64,000 bases of DNA from an uncultured Prevotellaceae bacterium. GTDB taxonomy: Bacteria > Bacteroidota > Bacteroidia > Bacteroidales > Bacteroidaceae. Within the stretch, counting starts at the first letter, position 1; each line of letters begins with the position of its first letter. The stretch is taken from positions 1-64,000 of the forward strand of contig ONLL01000030.1 in the NCBI GenBank assembly GCA_900318685.1. The letters run 5' to 3'. Below, piece by piece: positions 41,501-49,183 of this stretch. The notes under the pieces are model-generated. The model worked only from the letters and a program-made list of their open reading frames with translations, searched no databases and was not told where the DNA came from. Position numbers and translations under genes: made by a program.

Positions 41501-41604
41501 CTGGCATCTATAGTGTCAATGGTGTGCGCCAGCAGACGACACGTCGCGGACTGAACATCATCGTGACATCCGACGGCAGGGTCAGGAAGGTGTTTGTGAA
41601 ATGA
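38509..41604 (+). CDS. Secreted protein with two copies of the novel module and chitobiase-type C-terminal domains
   Basis: A 1031-residue exported protein with an ATG start and signal peptide (1-22). Module copy B spans about 23-196. A middle alpha/beta-looking region (208-407: RNVGFLYNGDLSAD, HPFLPVLNLNPQIYE, HSHNISRNGYLYIPY) may be a ThuA/glutamine-amidotransferase-like fold, but I am not sure. Two CHB_HEX_C-type domains follow (about 412-565, IFYTLDGSMPTEESTPYTGP and ATIYYNYKGDNTTGKST). After an unassigned stretch comes module copy C (about 712-886), then a variant of the shared tail (GIYSVNGVRQQ to RKVFVK). No hydrolase site is recognised. It starts 29 bases after the previous stop. Confidence 0.75.
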   Translation: MRHYKLLLVFLAMLAGSISSYADIKQFGSLEDTEWAATSDDGCSNGSTIVLDGVVVTIGSADDTEVSWTWNAKNAGLLPSQMPSTDGTVETLITSFMDSEPFGELPTHGAFFKVQPSRPGLITFRGKASANSAQPLIFVTCFKGDPTILAAEITPWDGNVTEWTYEVDTEHDYYFFQQAYPGQLGAYRLTFRGVAYEATGEAPPPADQRNVGFLYNGDLSADLAYQVIASDRSNKVTAIEANKAFTVEDFADYEVITISSTVTNDEAIASLKEVHPFLPVLNLNPQIYEKWGYGEVVDAGIQFATTRNPQHPLFRNLELIEDPDAEEPTFVLAVSDATSFPGLHLSGIFADDPILAVAYQNEDVVAIHSHNISRNGYLYIPYTQETLADAATPDILTNAIAMMNGTKQPPLKAPLPTFSLDYDFESTIVSIADAAPGAEIFYTLDGSMPTEESTPYTGPFTVDHELTVLAVARGEGYVLSDVAERYIDIQLVCPRPTFSMERQDGRTIVTINSDLEDATIYYNYKGDNTTGKSTKYTGPITFNTGRTIYAFQTCPEYLNSKVGSADIPVTNPNVRIDILTKMDANQSEYYDLTNPDSQTGNTGYYFSWGNAICSIGPEEVVDFENGWSVRSRGQRIAWENVSPSFNYGDDVSGAFNPATVEDEDSYLPVTSGLLDLFDWNTADPANAIVQTTKAYAGPFDVVAYIANENGTLDFGGSTQTEWAASSADGCNNGTTITLNGVVVTLGSPDNSEVTWTWHSGNAGLLPSQMPSTDGTEETLITEFSEESPFGTLPTHGAFLMIEPSKAGVITIKAKASASADQPLVFVTLDKSNPTVILSAVITPWDNSVTEWSYEVDADHVYMFFQLAYPGKLGSYRLTLRGIAFEANETGGSGEGAESSGDLAARLVVEVATSDAANAVWTQLGEPLVLTDARRLYCKFVRSYESAAPVFVRTRIINDVGRAGIFNIYLAYQGEESKRIIQEQMVGISDVQPEVSLPAGIYSVNGVRQQTTRRGLNIIVTSDGRVRKVFVK
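38575..39096 (+). repeat. Novel secreted module, copy B
   Basis: N-terminal module of the 1031-residue protein; the most diverged of the four copies (for example FFKVQPSRPGLITFRGKAS against FLKIEPSKAGxITIxAKAS). Confidence 0.8.
40645..41166 (+). repeat. Novel secreted module, copy C
   Basis: Second module of the same protein, near its C-terminus; closest to copies A and D. Confidence 0.8.
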
Positions 41605-41625
41605 TCATGCGATGAGTATCTGAAT

Positions 41626-44600
41626 ATGAAACGAATCAGACTGTTTCTCATCACGCTGTCTGTGCTTGCCGGCTCTGCGGGGCTGTTCGCCGCTATCGTC
41701 CACTTTGGCAGTGCGACGCAAACGGAATGGACAGCCACCGCAGCCGACGGCTGCGACATGGGCTCTACCGTCACGCTTGATGGTGTAGTGGTGACACTGG
41801 GATCGGCCGATGACACTGGTGCAGGCTGGTCGTGGCATGCTGGGAATGGGGGCTTGCTGCCGTCGCAGATGCCGTCCACTGAAGGTACTGTCGAGTCGCT
41901 GATCACGTCGTTCTCGGCCACAGCGCCTTTTGGACTGGTTCCTACGCATGGTGCGTTCCTTAAGATTGAACCCACGAAGACGGGTGCCATCACTATCAGC
42001 GGTAAGGCCTCGGCCAATGCTGCCCAGCCGCTGATATTTGTCACACTCGACAAGAATGACCCCACAGTGATTCTCTCGGCAAAGATCACTCCCTGGGATG
42101 CCAATGTGACACAGTGGACCTATGATGTCGATGCCGACCACGTCTATATGTTCTTTCAGCAGGCATATCCCGGTCAGCTGACTGCCTATCGCTTCACGCT
42201 GCGAGGTGTTTCTTTCGACGATGACCCGAAGCACAAAATTACGGTCTATACCATCGGCGACTCGACCATGGCCAACAAGAGTGCCAGCTCTACCGAACGC
42301 GGGTGGGGCATGCTGCTGCCTTGGTTCGTCGATGCTTCACAGGTCACGGTCAGCAATCACGCCCAGAACGGTCGCAGCACCCTCAGCTTCATCCGTGAAG
42401 GTCGTTGGGATGCCGTGGCCCATGCTCTCAACGAAGGCGACTACGTGCTCATACAGTTCGGCCATAACGATGAGAAGACAGATGCCTCGCTGCATACCGA
42501 CCCCCAGACCACTTTCAAGCAATATCTCACTCGTTTCATCAACGAGACACGTGCAGCAGGTGCTCACCCCGTGTTGCTTACCCCTATCGTTCGCCGCATC
42601 TTTGGCAGTGACGGCAATATCCAGAGCGAGCATACGGCCTATTCCCAGGCCATGCGCGAGCTGGCAGCAGCCCTCGACGTGCCCCTGATCGATATGGACC
42701 TGCTCAGCGGCTACTACGAGAACATCGCTGGCATCGTGGGTTCGCGGGCCCTGCATGAGTATTTCCCGGGGAAGGAGATCGACAACACCCATCTCTGCCA
42801 GTTGGGAGCTTACATCACGGCCCGTTGTGTGGCTGAGCAGATAGCCGCCAATGATGCTATCGACATCCCCGTCAACCAGAATCCGCAAGCACTGGGCGGA
42901 GCATACGCATCGACGCTGGCTTTCGCCCGTCAGCACTTCGTCACCAGCTATCCAGGCAAGACTGTCCCCTCCACCCTGGCTGCCATCGATGCCAGCGTGA
43001 GGACCCTGCGCCGGGAAGCCCGCCAGGCACTCGCCACTGCCCAGAAGCCTGCCGACGCCACGTTTGCCCTCGTCAATCCTGACTTTGCTGAGGGTGCCAG
43101 TTGGTATAATGCTCCGCAGGCCACCTATCCTATGGGCTGGCAAGTAGACAAGAGCACCAGCGGCACTGCCAATGTCGAGATCAAGGCAGATGCAGGCGGA
43201 GGCTTCAACTACTTCATAGTCTGGGCTCCTACGATCAACTATATCGACATGAACCAGACCATCGTCAATCTGCCCGACGGCACATACGAGGTCTCTGCCC
43301 TGGTCAATGCGGGCGGCGGCGGACAGGGTGGCGGCACATATCTCTATGCCACATCGGGCGAAGCTACCTCCCGTGCGGCGGCCACCGTCACTGATGCCTG
43401 GTCGCGCCTGACGACTTCCTGCGAGGTCAGCGGCGGACAGCTGCGCATAGGCCTCCGCTCGGAGAATGGCTGGTATGGCCGTCTGGCCGACGTTCACCTC
43501 ACGATCACCGATGCTCCTGAGGTCATCGACGACACCAGTTCGCTCAACGTCAAGAATGAGGCTGAGGATGGTGCCTTTGTCATAGCTGGTGCCGAGGGCA
43601 CTGCTCCCATCGTCTTCGATGCTGCCGACCATAGTGTGGTGGGCATTGCTGCCCAGGCACTCAGCAGCGACATTGAGGCCGTCTGCGGCCAGCACCCCAT
43701 TGTGGGCAATGAGTTGGTGGCAGGCACACGCCCCATCATTGCCGGTACGCTGGGTCAGAGTACGCTCATCAACGCCCTTGCTGAGAGTGGCAAGCTTGAC
43801 GTGTCGGACATCGTGGGCAAGTGGGAGGCCTATACGCTGCAGGTCATCAGCCGTCCGCAGGAAGGTATCGACCAGGCGCTGGTCATTGCTGGCAGCACAC
43901 CCCGGGGAACGGCCTATGGCATCTTCGAGTTGTCGCGCCTGATGGGCGTCTCGCCCTGGGTTTGGTGGGCCGACGTCAAGCCCGAGTCTCACTCCGAGAT
44001 TTATGCTTCGGCAGGGTCGCTCACGGTCGACGAGCCTTCAGTACGTTTCCGTGGTATCTTCATCAACGATGAGGACTGGGGCCTGGAGCCCTGGGCTGCA
44101 GCCAACATGGACACCGGCATCAAGAATATCGGCCCTCGCACCTATGAGCGGGTCTTTGAGCTGCTGCTGCGACTGCGCGCCAACATCATCTGGCCCGCTA
44201 TGCACCCCTGCAGCACTGCCTTCTGGCGGATAGCTGAAAATCCCCAGCTGGCTGCACAGTATGACATCGTGCTCGGCTCCAGCCATTGCGAGCCTATGCT
44301 GCGCAACAACGTGGGCGAGTGGACGGCCAGTGCGTCGTCCTACAACTATGCCACCAACCCCTCAGGCGTACAGGCCTATTGGCGCACACGCGTAGAGGAG
44401 AGCAAGAACCAGGACGTGATGTACACGCTGGGCATGCGTGGTGTGCACGATGGTGCCATACAGGGCTATAGCGGTGCGGCTAATATTGCTGCAGGACTGG
44501 CTAGGATCATCTCCTTCCAGCGCAGCCTTATCCACGATATCGTCAACGAGGACGTGACACAGGTGCCACAGACCTTCATCCCCTACAAGGAAGTGCTCGA

Positions 44601-46653
44601 TGCCTATAATTACGGGTTGCAAGTGCCCGACGATGTCACGCTGACATGGGTCGACGACAATCACGGTTTCATCCGTCAGATGCCTACCACTGCCGAACAG
44701 ACACGTGCAGGCTCGAACGGTATCTACTACCACATCAGCTACTGGGGGTCGCCGCAGGACTATCTCTGGCTCTCGTCCATTGGTCCTTCGCAGATCAGCT
44801 ATGAGCTTACGCGTGGCTATCAACAGGGCATTCAGCGCTTGTGGATCATCAATGTGGGCGACATCAAGCCAGCAGAGGCCGAACTCGAGTTCTGCATGGA
44901 CCTGGCCTGGGACATCGACGCCTGGAGTCCCACCAAGGCTGCCAAGTGGAGCCGTCAGTGGGCTGCACGCACATTTGGCAAGGACGTGGGCGACGAGCTG
45001 GGCTCCATCAAGCAGGAATACTATCGGCTGGCCGCTGCAGGCAAGCCTGAGCATGTGTCGTTCGTGACCTATACGGCTGAAGAGATGGACCAGCGCATTG
45101 CCGACTATAAAGCCCTGGCCGACCGTGTGGCAGCCATCAAGGGCAGCATCCGCTCCGACCTGCAGGATGCTTTCTTCCAACTCATTGAGTACCCCGTCAG
45201 AGGAGCCTATCTGATGAACGTGAAGCACCTGCGTGCAAAGCAGAGTTTCATCGAGGCCGGAGCCGGCCGTCGCACCACTGCACTGCAGTATGCTGCTGAT
45301 GCCACATCGGCATACAATGAGATTCAGACGCTCACCAACAAGTACAACAAGCAGATAGCCGGAGGTAAGTGGAATGGCATCATGAGTGCTGCTCCACGCG
45401 GACTGGCCACCTTCGGACGGCCTGCAGTTGCAACGGCTGCCGATGTCAATCCCATTGAGAGCAATCTCTTCGAGGGAGCCCATGTCACTGTTCCTGCTGC
45501 GTCCTATCTGGCCTCCAGCCCGTCAGTCAAGAAACTCGACGGCCTGGGCATGCAGGAGCAGGCTGTCTGTGTGTGGCCGATGGACCTGACCAGCTACAGC
45601 CGTGCCACTGATGCTCCCTACGTGGAGTATGAGCTGCCTGTCAAAGCTGGATCTAACACCATCACCCCGCACTTCCTGCCCACCTTCCCACTCCATGCTG
45701 GTGGCACCCTGCGCTATGCCGTACAGTTCCTCGATACGAACACGTCGCCCACCGTCAACAGCATTGCCACCAAAGCCACGTCGAGCGTGTGGAGCCAGAA
45801 CGTGCTGCGCGGCTGGGCCACAGGCAACAGCTATGACTACGAAGCCACGGCCGACGGAACGGCCAAGATGCGTGTCTACCTGATGGATCCCGGCATTGCC
45901 TTGTGTGAAATCGCCATCGACCAGCCCGCTGATGCCACGTTGACCGATCAGTACATCGTGAACGCCGACTTTGAGCTCTCGGCTAAGGGAGTGGTCAACA
46001 CAGGCGGAGGAACGGTGCGCGGCGTGCCTTATGGCTGGAGCATCAACAAGGAGTTTCCTGGCAATTCGCGAGGCATCAACAGCGACGGATCAAACAAGCA
46101 CGGCGACAACTCCTGCTGGTTCTGGAGCAAGCCGATGCCCAGCGACTTCGAGTTCTATCAGGTCGTCAAAGACCTGCCTGCCGGACGCTATCGTCTGACC
46201 TGTCGGCTGGGCTGCAAGTCGGGCTGTCTGGGCACGCTGAGAATGTTCGTCGACCAGAACGTTCAGTATTTCGGAAAAGAGACTGACTATGCCCAGAGCG
46301 TGCTGACTGCCGGCGAGCACAATACCTTTGCTGCGCACAGTGCCACATCTGACTATAACACGCTGCAGAACATGTTCGTCGACTTTGAGGTGAAGCAGTC
46401 CTCCGACGTGAGGATTGGCATCCGCACAGGCAATGAGAAAGCCTCGGGCGGTCTTGACAACTCTGGCGAGACAGGCACGTTCCGAGTCGACTATTTCCAG
46501 CTCTATTTCATAAGCGAGGTTGACGACGGCGTCCAAGCCGTCGCTCAGCCCCGGCCTTCGCCGTCAGTAGCCTATAGCATGTCTGGTCAGCGTGTGCAGA
46601 ATCCGCAGCATGGGCTGTATATCATCGATAATCGCAAACTACTCATCAAATAA
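41626..46653 (+). CDS. Secreted CE12-type esterase / GH115 alpha-glucuronidase fusion
   Basis: A 1675-residue exported enzyme. After the signal peptide come module copy D (about 22-198) and an SGNH hydrolase (about 204-430) with GDSTMANKS, QNGRST, GHND and DNTHLCQLGA, the four blocks of rhamnogalacturonan/xylan acetylesterases of CE12 type. A binding-like domain (about 480-625) follows. The GH115 region (about 640-1430) has RFRGIFINDEDWGLEPWA, ANIIWPAMHPCS and GSSHCEPMLRNN, hallmarks of xylan alpha-1,2-glucuronidases. A second binding-like domain and the shared tail (VAYSMSGQRVQN to RKLLIK) end it. It should deacetylate a glucuronic-acid-bearing glycan and remove the (4-O-methyl)glucuronic acid. 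It starts 21 bases after the previous stop. Confidence 0.9.
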   Translation: MKRIRLFLITLSVLAGSAGLFAAIVHFGSATQTEWTATAADGCDMGSTVTLDGVVVTLGSADDTGAGWSWHAGNGGLLPSQMPSTEGTVESLITSFSATAPFGLVPTHGAFLKIEPTKTGAITISGKASANAAQPLIFVTLDKNDPTVILSAKITPWDANVTQWTYDVDADHVYMFFQQAYPGQLTAYRFTLRGVSFDDDPKHKITVYTIGDSTMANKSASSTERGWGMLLPWFVDASQVTVSNHAQNGRSTLSFIREGRWDAVAHALNEGDYVLIQFGHNDEKTDASLHTDPQTTFKQYLTRFINETRAAGAHPVLLTPIVRRIFGSDGNIQSEHTAYSQAMRELAAALDVPLIDMDLLSGYYENIAGIVGSRALHEYFPGKEIDNTHLCQLGAYITARCVAEQIAANDAIDIPVNQNPQALGGAYASTLAFARQHFVTSYPGKTVPSTLAAIDASVRTLRREARQALATAQKPADATFALVNPDFAEGASWYNAPQATYPMGWQVDKSTSGTANVEIKADAGGGFNYFIVWAPTINYIDMNQTIVNLPDGTYEVSALVNAGGGGQGGGTYLYATSGEATSRAAATVTDAWSRLTTSCEVSGGQLRIGLRSENGWYGRLADVHLTITDAPEVIDDTSSLNVKNEAEDGAFVIAGAEGTAPIVFDAADHSVVGIAAQALSSDIEAVCGQHPIVGNELVAGTRPIIAGTLGQSTLINALAESGKLDVSDIVGKWEAYTLQVISRPQEGIDQALVIAGSTPRGTAYGIFELSRLMGVSPWVWWADVKPESHSEIYASAGSLTVDEPSVRFRGIFINDEDWGLEPWAAANMDTGIKNIGPRTYERVFELLLRLRANIIWPAMHPCSTAFWRIAENPQLAAQYDIVLGSSHCEPMLRNNVGEWTASASSYNYATNPSGVQAYWRTRVEESKNQDVMYTLGMRGVHDGAIQGYSGAANIAAGLARIISFQRSLIHDIVNEDVTQVPQTFIPYKEVLDAYNYGLQVPDDVTLTWVDDNHGFIRQMPTTAEQTRAGSNGIYYHISYWGSPQDYLWLSSIGPSQISYELTRGYQQGIQRLWIINVGDIKPAEAELEFCMDLAWDIDAWSPTKAAKWSRQWAARTFGKDVGDELGSIKQEYYRLAAAGKPEHVSFVTYTAEEMDQRIADYKALADRVAAIKGSIRSDLQDAFFQLIEYPVRGAYLMNVKHLRAKQSFIEAGAGRRTTALQYAADATSAYNEIQTLTNKYNKQIAGGKWNGIMSAAPRGLATFGRPAVATAADVNPIESNLFEGAHVTVPAASYLASSPSVKKLDGLGMQEQAVCVWPMDLTSYSRATDAPYVEYELPVKAGSNTITPHFLPTFPLHAGGTLRYAVQFLDTNTSPTVNSIATKATSSVWSQNVLRGWATGNSYDYEATADGTAKMRVYLMDPGIALCEIAIDQPADATLTDQYIVNADFELSAKGVVNTGGGTVRGVPYGWSINKEFPGNSRGINSDGSNKHGDNSCWFWSKPMPSDFEFYQVVKDLPAGRYRLTCRLGCKSGCLGTLRMFVDQNVQYFGKETDYAQSVLTAGEHNTFAAHSATSDYNTLQNMFVDFEVKQSSDVRIGIRTGNEKASGGLDNSGETGTFRVDYFQLYFISEVDDGVQAVAQPRPSPSVAYSMSGQRVQNPQHGLYIIDNRKLLIK
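41690..42220 (+). repeat. Novel secreted module, copy D
   Basis: N-terminal module of the CE12-GH115 enzyme. It shares long near-identical stretches with copy A. Confidence 0.85.
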
Positions 46654-46665
46654 AGAAGAAAAACA

Positions 46666-49128
46666 ATGATCAGACGAGCTATTTCTCTGTTGCTGTCCTT
46701 CCTGGGCCCGATAGTATGCCAGGCGCAGACACTCGACGAAGTCTTTCAGAATCCTCCGCAGGAGGCTCGTCCGCTGATGATCTGGCAATGGATGGACGGA
46801 GTGGTGTCGAGCGAAGGCATCACTGCCGACCTCGAAGCCTACCGTGAGGCAGGCATTGGAGGCGTTCAGCAGTTTCTTGTGGGAGGGCCGGTACAGGCCA
46901 TCATTCGTGATACGACTAACGCCATCGGCACTGACAACTGGCGGCAGCTCATGCGCCACGCCCTGGGCGAATGCCAGCGGCTGGGCCTCACATTTGGCAC
47001 GCACAACTGCCCGGGATGGTCGTCGAGTGCCTTTCCCACCGTGCCTCCTGAGTTGTCGATGCAGAAACTCGTCTGGTCGGAGCAGATTGTCGCTCCTGTT
47101 GCTAAAGACAGTCAGATTCCACTGCCTGAGCAACCTGAGGTCGACGCTCAGTGGAACTACTATCGCGACATTGCCGTGTTGGTGATGCCTGCCGACAGCC
47201 TGGTGCGCCTTGCTGACATCCGCGTGCTCCAGCCCTCTGACTTCCCGCTGCTTCAGGAGAAGGGTGGGGTGACGCTGCGCGTGCTTCGAGTGGGACACAC
47301 CACCAATGGAAAGACCAACGGGTCGACGGCACCTACAGGCGGCGTGGGCCTGGAGTGCGACAAGATGAGCCGTAAGGCCGTGCTCAGCTACTGGCAGGGC
47401 TATCCGCAGATGCTGCTCGACCTGTCACGAACATCGCTGGGGACGACCTTCCAGCGCATCGAGATCGACAGCTACGAAGCTGGCGGACAGGAGTGGACGC
47501 CGCTGATGCCTGAAGAGTTTCAGAAGCGCTGTCATTACGACATGCTGCCCTGGCTGCCTGTGCTGAAGGGGCTGACCGTAGAGAGCGCCGAAGGCTCGCG
47601 AAAGTTCAATCGCGACTATGCCACTGTGGGCCAGCAGCTGTTCACTGAGAACTACTACGGCTACATGGCCGAGCTGGCTCATCAGAACGGGCTGAAGCTG
47701 CTCTACGAGCCCTATGGCACGAACAGCTCGAAGCCTTTCAATCCCATCAACACGGAGGCCATCGCCCGACTCTTGCCCGATGACTATTTCTGCACGGAGT
47801 TCTGGACGCAACCCACCAGCTGGGGATGGCCCAGCCTGCCTCGACACATGCAGGCAGCTCATAAGGCTGGGGCAAGGCTCATCTTCGCAGAGGGCTTTAC
47901 GCATTGGCCGAGAGGAGCCTGGCAGGAAGACCCCGCCTCGCAGAAGGTGCTGGCCGACAAGGCTTTCTGCTTGGGAGTCAATGCGCTGATGCTGCATGCC
48001 GGCGCACAGAATCCCTGGATAAACGTGCTGCCAGGAATGACCTTCGGGCAGTGGGGATCGTGGTGGACGCCAGGACAGACGTGGTGGCGCAGTGGGGCGG
48101 CCAAGCTGTTGTTCCAGTATATGGCCCGTTGCCAGGCTCTGCTGCAGCGTGGCGAGTGGGTCGAGGACTTCTCTTCGAAAGGTACTTCGCTCAAGTGCGA
48201 CCAAGTGGAGCTGCAGTGGACCCGTCGTCGCGACGGCGATGCCGACATTTACTTCCTCTCCAATCCGCTCGACTCGGCCTTCACTACCGTAGTGAAAATA
48301 GCATCGACAGCCCGTCTGCCTGAGCTGTGGTTGCCTGATACAGGCCTGCAGACGCGCGATGTGCTGTGCCGCTGTAGCGACGGCAGTGTTGAGCTCGCCC
48401 TTCATTTCGACGAGTATCAGTCGTGCTTCATCGTCCTGCGCGAGCCTTTGGACAGCGAAGCCTTGCGGATGAGGAACGAAACCTTCGCCGCTGCCCTTCA
48501 GCAAGGGCTGATGCTGATGCCTACGGAGACTTCGTCGCTGCCTGTCGAAGGCCCGTGGACACTGCACTTCCCTGAGGGCTGGGATGCTCCCGCCGAAGTG
48601 ACGCTCGACGGCCTGACACCCTGGAACGAGCACCAGGATGCCGGCATCCGCTATTTCTCGGGCACGGCAACCTACGAGAAGACCATCAGCATGAAGCGCA
48701 TCGACCGCAAGGCCAGCTATGTGCTCGACCTGGGCGTGGTGAAGAATCTCGCACAGGTGACGCTGAACGGACAGCCTGTAGCTCACTTGTGGAAGAAGCC
48801 TTTCCGCTGCGATGTCACTCCTTATTTGAAGAAAGGTGACAACAAGCTGCAGATAGCCGTTACCAATCTTTGGCCCAACCGCATGATTGGCGACGAGCAG
48901 TGGCCCGACGACTTGGAGTGGGGCAACGACGATCCGTCGAGCAGACCCATTGCCGGCATGTTCCTGAGGAATGTCCCCGACTGGCTGCGACTGGGTCAGC
49001 CGCGACCTTCAGAGCATCGTAAGACCGTCGTCTCCACGAAGTTCTTCAGCAAGGACTCGCCGCTGCTCCCCTCCGGACTGCTGGGGCCCGTCAAGATTAG
49101 TGTCTTTGAAAGAGGCTCGAAAAAATAA
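46666..49128 (+). CDS. GH106-like alpha-L-rhamnosidase
   Basis: An 820-residue exported enzyme (signal peptide to about 20, CQAQ). The N-terminal pattern RPLMIWQWMDGVVSSEGITA, DLEAYREAGIGGVQQF and FGTHNCPGWSSSAFPTVPPE is that of GH106 rhamnosidases. The centre has IDSYEAGGQEWTP and LYEPYG, in the area of the family's catalytic acids. The C-terminus is a galactose-binding-like sandwich (VLDLGVVKNLAQVTLNGQPV, LWKKPFRCDVTPYLKKGDN). Members remove terminal alpha-L-rhamnose from pectins or arabinogalactan. It is on the short side for the family (often about 1000 aa) and lacks the shared tail. It ends the cluster; its last codons lie in the 35-bp inverted repeat at 49116-49151. Confidence 0.85.
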   Translation: MIRRAISLLLSFLGPIVCQAQTLDEVFQNPPQEARPLMIWQWMDGVVSSEGITADLEAYREAGIGGVQQFLVGGPVQAIIRDTTNAIGTDNWRQLMRHALGECQRLGLTFGTHNCPGWSSSAFPTVPPELSMQKLVWSEQIVAPVAKDSQIPLPEQPEVDAQWNYYRDIAVLVMPADSLVRLADIRVLQPSDFPLLQEKGGVTLRVLRVGHTTNGKTNGSTAPTGGVGLECDKMSRKAVLSYWQGYPQMLLDLSRTSLGTTFQRIEIDSYEAGGQEWTPLMPEEFQKRCHYDMLPWLPVLKGLTVESAEGSRKFNRDYATVGQQLFTENYYGYMAELAHQNGLKLLYEPYGTNSSKPFNPINTEAIARLLPDDYFCTEFWTQPTSWGWPSLPRHMQAAHKAGARLIFAEGFTHWPRGAWQEDPASQKVLADKAFCLGVNALMLHAGAQNPWINVLPGMTFGQWGSWWTPGQTWWRSGAAKLLFQYMARCQALLQRGEWVEDFSSKGTSLKCDQVELQWTRRRDGDADIYFLSNPLDSAFTTVVKIASTARLPELWLPDTGLQTRDVLCRCSDGSVELALHFDEYQSCFIVLREPLDSEALRMRNETFAAALQQGLMLMPTETSSLPVEGPWTLHFPEGWDAPAEVTLDGLTPWNEHQDAGIRYFSGTATYEKTISMKRIDRKASYVLDLGVVKNLAQVTLNGQPVAHLWKKPFRCDVTPYLKKGDNKLQIAVTNLWPNRMIGDEQWPDDLEWGNDDPSSRPIAGMFLRNVPDWLRLGQPRPSEHRKTVVSTKFFSKDSPLLPSGLLGPVKISVFERGSKK

Positions 49129-49151
49129 CTGTGAATTGTGAATCTGTGAAT
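49116..49151. repeat. Left arm of a 35/36-bp inverted repeat
   Basis: Begins CTCGAAAAAATAACTGTG and continues AATTGTGAATCTGTGAAT. The complement recurs at 50713-50747 with one missing A. It includes the stop codon of the GH106 gene. Confidence 0.85.
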
Positions 49152-49183
49152 GACTTGTGAAAGCTGATTCCTTGGGGGCTCGC

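Noticed and set aside
42337-43992. Long minus-strand open frame (551 codons) inside the CE12-GH115 gene
   Set aside because: Opposite-strand shadow of a gene with clear domain motifs; no recognisable motif, signal or start of its own. GC-rich DNA often gives such frames.
47425-48786. Minus-strand open frame (453 codons) inside the GH106 gene
   Set aside because: Shadow of GH106; the translation has no family motif and low-complexity composition.
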